NCBI GenBank assembly: GCA_023453725.1
Contig: JAEXTB010000031.1
Span: 1 to 8,089 of the forward strand
From: Bacillota bacterium
Lineage (GTDB): Bacteria; Bacillota; Clostridia; Christensenellales; CAG-138
DNA: 8,089 bases
Direction of reading: 5' to 3'
Below the pieces are notes generated by a model. The model ran no database searches. It had not been told where the DNA came from and saw only the letters and a program-made list of their open reading frames with translations. The position numbers and the translations under genes were made by a program. Within the stretch, counting starts at the first letter, position 1; each line of letters opens with the position of its first letter. Positions 5,649-8,089 of this stretch are shown here, in pieces.

Positions 5649-7703
5649 ATGTCGGAACAACCGAATTTCAGCAGCTTTACCGGCTACAAGCAAATGGTCA
5701 TTGAGCTTACGGGGGATTTGAAAAAGCTGAAGGAGTACAGTGAAAAACTATCCCTCAACGGAAATGTCAGTTCGATAGACGGTGTTTTAAAACGCCTAAC
5801 AGAAGATAATTTCAGCGTAGCCATCATCGGCGAATTCAAGCGCGGGAAAAGCACGCTTATTAACGCTCTTCTTGGCAAAGACGTCCTTCCTATGGACGTG
5901 CTTCCCACCACCGCAACGCTTAACAAAATCACATACAGCATCACGCCCTTTGCTAAGATTGCGTACAAGGATGGGCGAACGGAAGAAATCGCCATAGATC
6001 AGCTCAACGCGTATGTAACCAAGCTTACCAAGGAAAGCGAAGAGCGTGCAAAGACCATACAGGAGGCCACGGTATATTACCCCGTCAATTACTGCAAAAA
6101 CGGCGTCACCATCATCGATACGCCGGGCCTGAACGATGACGAAGCCATGACGGAAGTCACAATGTCCGTGCTCCCGCAAATTGACGCAGCGCTCATGGTG
6201 ATCATGGCGCAGGCGCCTTTCTCCGAATCCGAGCGGGATTTTTTAGAAAGCAAGGTCATTACGAGCGACCTTGGCCGCGTCATGTTTGTGGTGACAGGTA
6301 TTGACCTGTTGGATGAAGAAGATGTGGATAAGGTCCTAAACCGCGTCACTAGCAGCATACAGGAGCATGTGCTTTCAAAAGCCGAACGCACCTACGGCAA
6401 AGACTCAAAAGAATATATCGCATACAAAAACAAAATCGGCAAAGTACGCGTATACGGGCTTTCCGCTAAAAAAGCACTCCGGGCAAAGCTGCGCGGAGAC
6501 CATGCAATGCTTGAGGCAAGCTGTTTCCCCGTATTTGAAGAGGCGCTTGAACGCTTTTTGACCGAAGATCGCGGCGCTGTCATGCTCAACGTCCCCATCA
6601 GCCGCATTAAGACATCGTCTTTGGAACTTGTAAAAGCAGCGCAGCTTCGGGAAAACGCGCTGAGTATGCAAAAGGGCGAATTTGACCGCAAATATCAGAT
6701 TGCAATGGAAGAAATCCAACGGCTTAGGGAGAATACGCAGCGCGAATCTTTGAGGATTAATGAATCCGCACAGCGGACGTTTGAACAGCTTCAGCCCATG
6801 ATCCGTGACTTTTGGCCCGCATTGGAACGAACCGCATTTGAAGCCGTGGATGCGTTTGGTATGGATGCAGATGACCTCAAAGAAGCAAACCTTCCCACCA
6901 CGCAGGAGCGTCTGACCAAAGCCGCTAAAAATGCCATATCGAAGGCCGCGCAGGAAGTGACCGAGCGTATTCAGGATTCCATCAACCAGGCGCTTTCCAA
7001 CGAAGCGGAGCGTCTGAGCGGCTTTGAAAACAGCTTTTATCAGGCGACAGAGCGCATCCAGACGATGTTTGTCCCAAGCGAAGAAGTGAACAAAAGCGGC
7101 GACTCGGTCATAGGAGTAATTGCCAACAGCGCCATCGGCTATGGAATTGGCGGCCTCTACCTCGGCTTTAAGCAGGCGGGCTGGAAGGGCGCGCTGCTTG
7201 GCGGCGCAACGGGCGTCGCCGGTATGCTTGCAGGAAACATTGGCATATTCAGCCTGCTTCTTCCGGCGCTTGCTATCCCCGTCACCTGGCCGGTTGCCAT
7301 CATCGGCGCAGTGGCGGTAGGTCTTTTGAGCACATTCACCAGCAAATGGGCGGTGAACAAAGTATTTGCAAAGGATCGCATTGAAAAGTTTAAGACATCC
7401 TTCAAAGATGGAATCTCGCAGGAACTCAACAAAATGCGGGCCGAGGATAACTTTACAACCGAAGTCTGGAACCAGGTTGACGCCGCGTTTGACGCACTTA
7501 AGACCAAGATCCGTACTGAAACGGACAACATCCTCAATGATACGCAGGCCCAGCTGATGCAGATCAAAGTTGAGATTACGCAGAACGCCGTAGCCAGCGA
7601 CCAGGAAAAAGAAGAGTTGAGGCTGATGCTCGATACCATAAGCATAATCTGTGCGCGCGCAGACGACGTAAGCAGGCAGCTTGCTGTCGTGCTTGCGCGG
7701 TAA
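5649..7703 (+). CDS. Dynamin-like GTPase B with membrane-insertion segment
   Basis: A 684-residue bacterial dynamin-like protein. G domain about 50-310: P-loop GEFKRGKS (61-68), switch I LPTTAT (85-90), DTPGLNDDE (157-165), TGID (216-219) at the G4 position with Gly in place of the usual Lys, and LSAKKA (271-276) as G5. Helical stalk regions about 325-475 and 575-684 carry heptad-like Glu/Gln/Arg patterns. Between them, about 486-562, lies a long hydrophobic Gly/Ala-rich stretch with GLLST at its end and two or three possible membrane passes, including SLLLPALAIPVTWPVAII. This is the position of the paddle or membrane domain in bacterial dynamin-like proteins, so membrane insertion is expected. 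The G domain is clearly paralogous to the GTPase at 2726-4501, sharing LINxLLG, YVTKLT, IQEATVY, IIDTPGLNDDE and PFSE blocks. The stop codon overlaps the ribosome binding site of the next gene, implying coupled translation. Confidence 0.94.
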   Translation: MSEQPNFSSFTGYKQMVIELTGDLKKLKEYSEKLSLNGNVSSIDGVLKRLTEDNFSVAIIGEFKRGKSTLINALLGKDVLPMDVLPTTATLNKITYSITPFAKIAYKDGRTEEIAIDQLNAYVTKLTKESEERAKTIQEATVYYPVNYCKNGVTIIDTPGLNDDEAMTEVTMSVLPQIDAALMVIMAQAPFSESERDFLESKVITSDLGRVMFVVTGIDLLDEEDVDKVLNRVTSSIQEHVLSKAERTYGKDSKEYIAYKNKIGKVRVYGLSAKKALRAKLRGDHAMLEASCFPVFEEALERFLTEDRGAVMLNVPISRIKTSSLELVKAAQLRENALSMQKGEFDRKYQIAMEEIQRLRENTQRESLRINESAQRTFEQLQPMIRDFWPALERTAFEAVDAFGMDADDLKEANLPTTQERLTKAAKNAISKAAQEVTERIQDSINQALSNEAERLSGFENSFYQATERIQTMFVPSEEVNKSGDSVIGVIANSAIGYGIGGLYLGFKQAGWKGALLGGATGVAGMLAGNIGIFSLLLPALAIPVTWPVAIIGAVAVGLLSTFTSKWAVNKVFAKDRIEKFKTSFKDGISQELNKMRAEDNFTTEVWNQVDAAFDALKTKIRTETDNILNDTQAQLMQIKVEITQNAVASDQEKEELRLMLDTISIICARADDVSRQLAVVLAR

Positions 7704-7708
7704 GGAGG
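7702..7708 (+). promoter_or_regulatory. Ribosome binding site overlapping the dynamin B stop codon
   Basis: AAGGAGG begins within the TAA stop (7701-7703) and lies 4 nt before ATG 7713. The tight arrangement supports co-transcription and translational coupling of dynamin B and the downstream peptidase-like gene. Confidence 0.8.
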
Positions 7709-7712
7709 CAGT

Positions 7713-8089
7713 ATGATTAAGCGCAACCCTACGGATGTGATCGACATCAGCTTTGACGCCTATGTGCAGCAGCGCCTTAAACAGACACAGGCACATACCG
7801 ATGCAGGGATGCCGGATTACGCGTATGGTATGGACTTTGTTCTTCGGCAGAAAATGAAGGGCATTCCCGGTCTTTTTCCGCTCTTCAAAGCGCTAAGCAG
7901 CCAGATCGTCCCCGCTATGAAGCAGAAATATAACTTGGAAAACCTAAAGGTTGGTCCCAACCAGTTCCCGGATATTTACGAGATGACGGTAGATTGCGCA
8001 CGGCGGCTTGGCATTGGTATCCCCACTGTGTTTATTGAGCAGAACCCCAGCACCATCAATGCATATGCATATGCAACGGAGGATGACGC
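7713..8089 (+). CDS. Probable M48-family zinc metallopeptidase, N-terminal part (3' end outside window)
   Basis: The frame is open to the window edge and gives 125 full residues. No signal peptide or clear membrane helix is seen in this part; 50-70 is mildly hydrophobic. Residues about 85-125 follow the order seen just before the active site of M48 (Ste24/HtpX-like) peptidases: a helix with PDIYEMTVDCARRLGIGIPTV (about 86-106), a beta strand VFIEQNP, then NAYAYATEDD (116-125), matching the N-A-Y/F-A segment of that family. The catalytic HExxH helix would lie beyond the edge, so catalysis cannot be confirmed. The N-terminal 80 residues I do not recognise. It is 9 bp after dynamin B and very likely in the same transcript. 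Possible roles, by inference, are turnover of membrane proteins or processing of an operon partner. The alternative is an inactive M48-like protein. Confidence 0.72.
   Translation, partial: MIKRNPTDVIDISFDAYVQQRLKQTQAHTDAGMPDYAYGMDFVLRQKMKGIPGLFPLFKALSSQIVPAMKQKYNLENLKVGPNQFPDIYEMTVDCARRLGIGIPTVFIEQNPSTINAYAYATEDD

Noticed and set aside
2726..7703. Naming the dynamin pair as LeoABC or as a known defence system.
   Set aside because: The third partner and the zinc-ribbon/peptidase content do not match what I know of those systems, and no defence marker genes are present in the window.
6405..7796. A long minus-strand open frame (463 codons) opposite dynamin B.
   Set aside because: It lies wholly antisense to a gene with perfect G motifs and spans into the next gene; its protein is Cys/His-rich low-quality sequence with no recognisable domain.
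8059..8075. Repeated ATGCAT at the right end, resembling the intergenic ATGCAT cluster.
   Set aside because: It encodes the NAYAYA segment of the peptidase-like protein, so the repeat is explained by coding.

Overview
The window looks like chromosome from a Gram-positive, probably clostridial (Bacillota) bacterium. This is inferred from strong AGGAGG-type ribosome binding sites, moderate base composition, a CheA-type chemotaxis kinase next to a stand-alone HD-GYP protein, and double-zinc-ribbon proteins of the style common in Clostridia. No rRNA, tRNA, CRISPR array, insertion sequence or phage gene is visible, and no frame looks broken.

Left part (1-1900): the 3' end of a cheA-like gene (ATPase C-terminal part plus CheW-like domain) runs off the left edge. 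A structured 91-bp gap follows, then an intact HD-GYP cyclic-di-GMP phosphodiesterase gene. A candidate promoter for the HD-GYP gene lies inside the end of cheA. A clear hairpin terminator follows the HD-GYP gene. Middle (1922-2458, minus strand): a RimJ/RimL-type GNAT N-acetyltransferase, convergent with the HD-GYP gene. The 267-bp gap at 2459-2725 separates it from the divergent right-hand operon and holds an extended -10 promoter, a perfect TATGCA-AAA-TGCATA palindrome and further ATGCAT copies.

Right part (2726-8089, all plus strand): the most interesting piece. Five genes follow one another with short gaps: dynamin-like GTPase A (591 aa, no membrane segment); a double-zinc-ribbon protein with a beta-rich C-terminal domain (181 aa); a double-zinc-ribbon protein with a CD225/dispanin-like two-helix membrane domain (148 aa); dynamin-like GTPase B (684 aa, with a long Gly/Ala-rich hydrophobic membrane segment); and the first 125 residues of what looks like an M48-type zinc metallopeptidase, cut by the right edge. 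The two GTPases are clear paralogues in their G domains, and the two zinc-ribbon proteins share the same N-terminal ribbon pair. So the locus is built from two duplicated pairs, with one member of each pair carrying a membrane module.

How the genes may work together (inference): a membrane-remodelling or membrane-quality-control machine, with a soluble plus a membrane-inserting dynamin, soluble and membrane-bound zinc-ribbon adaptors, and a protease. A role in envelope stress or in phage defence is possible, but the sequence shows neither directly.
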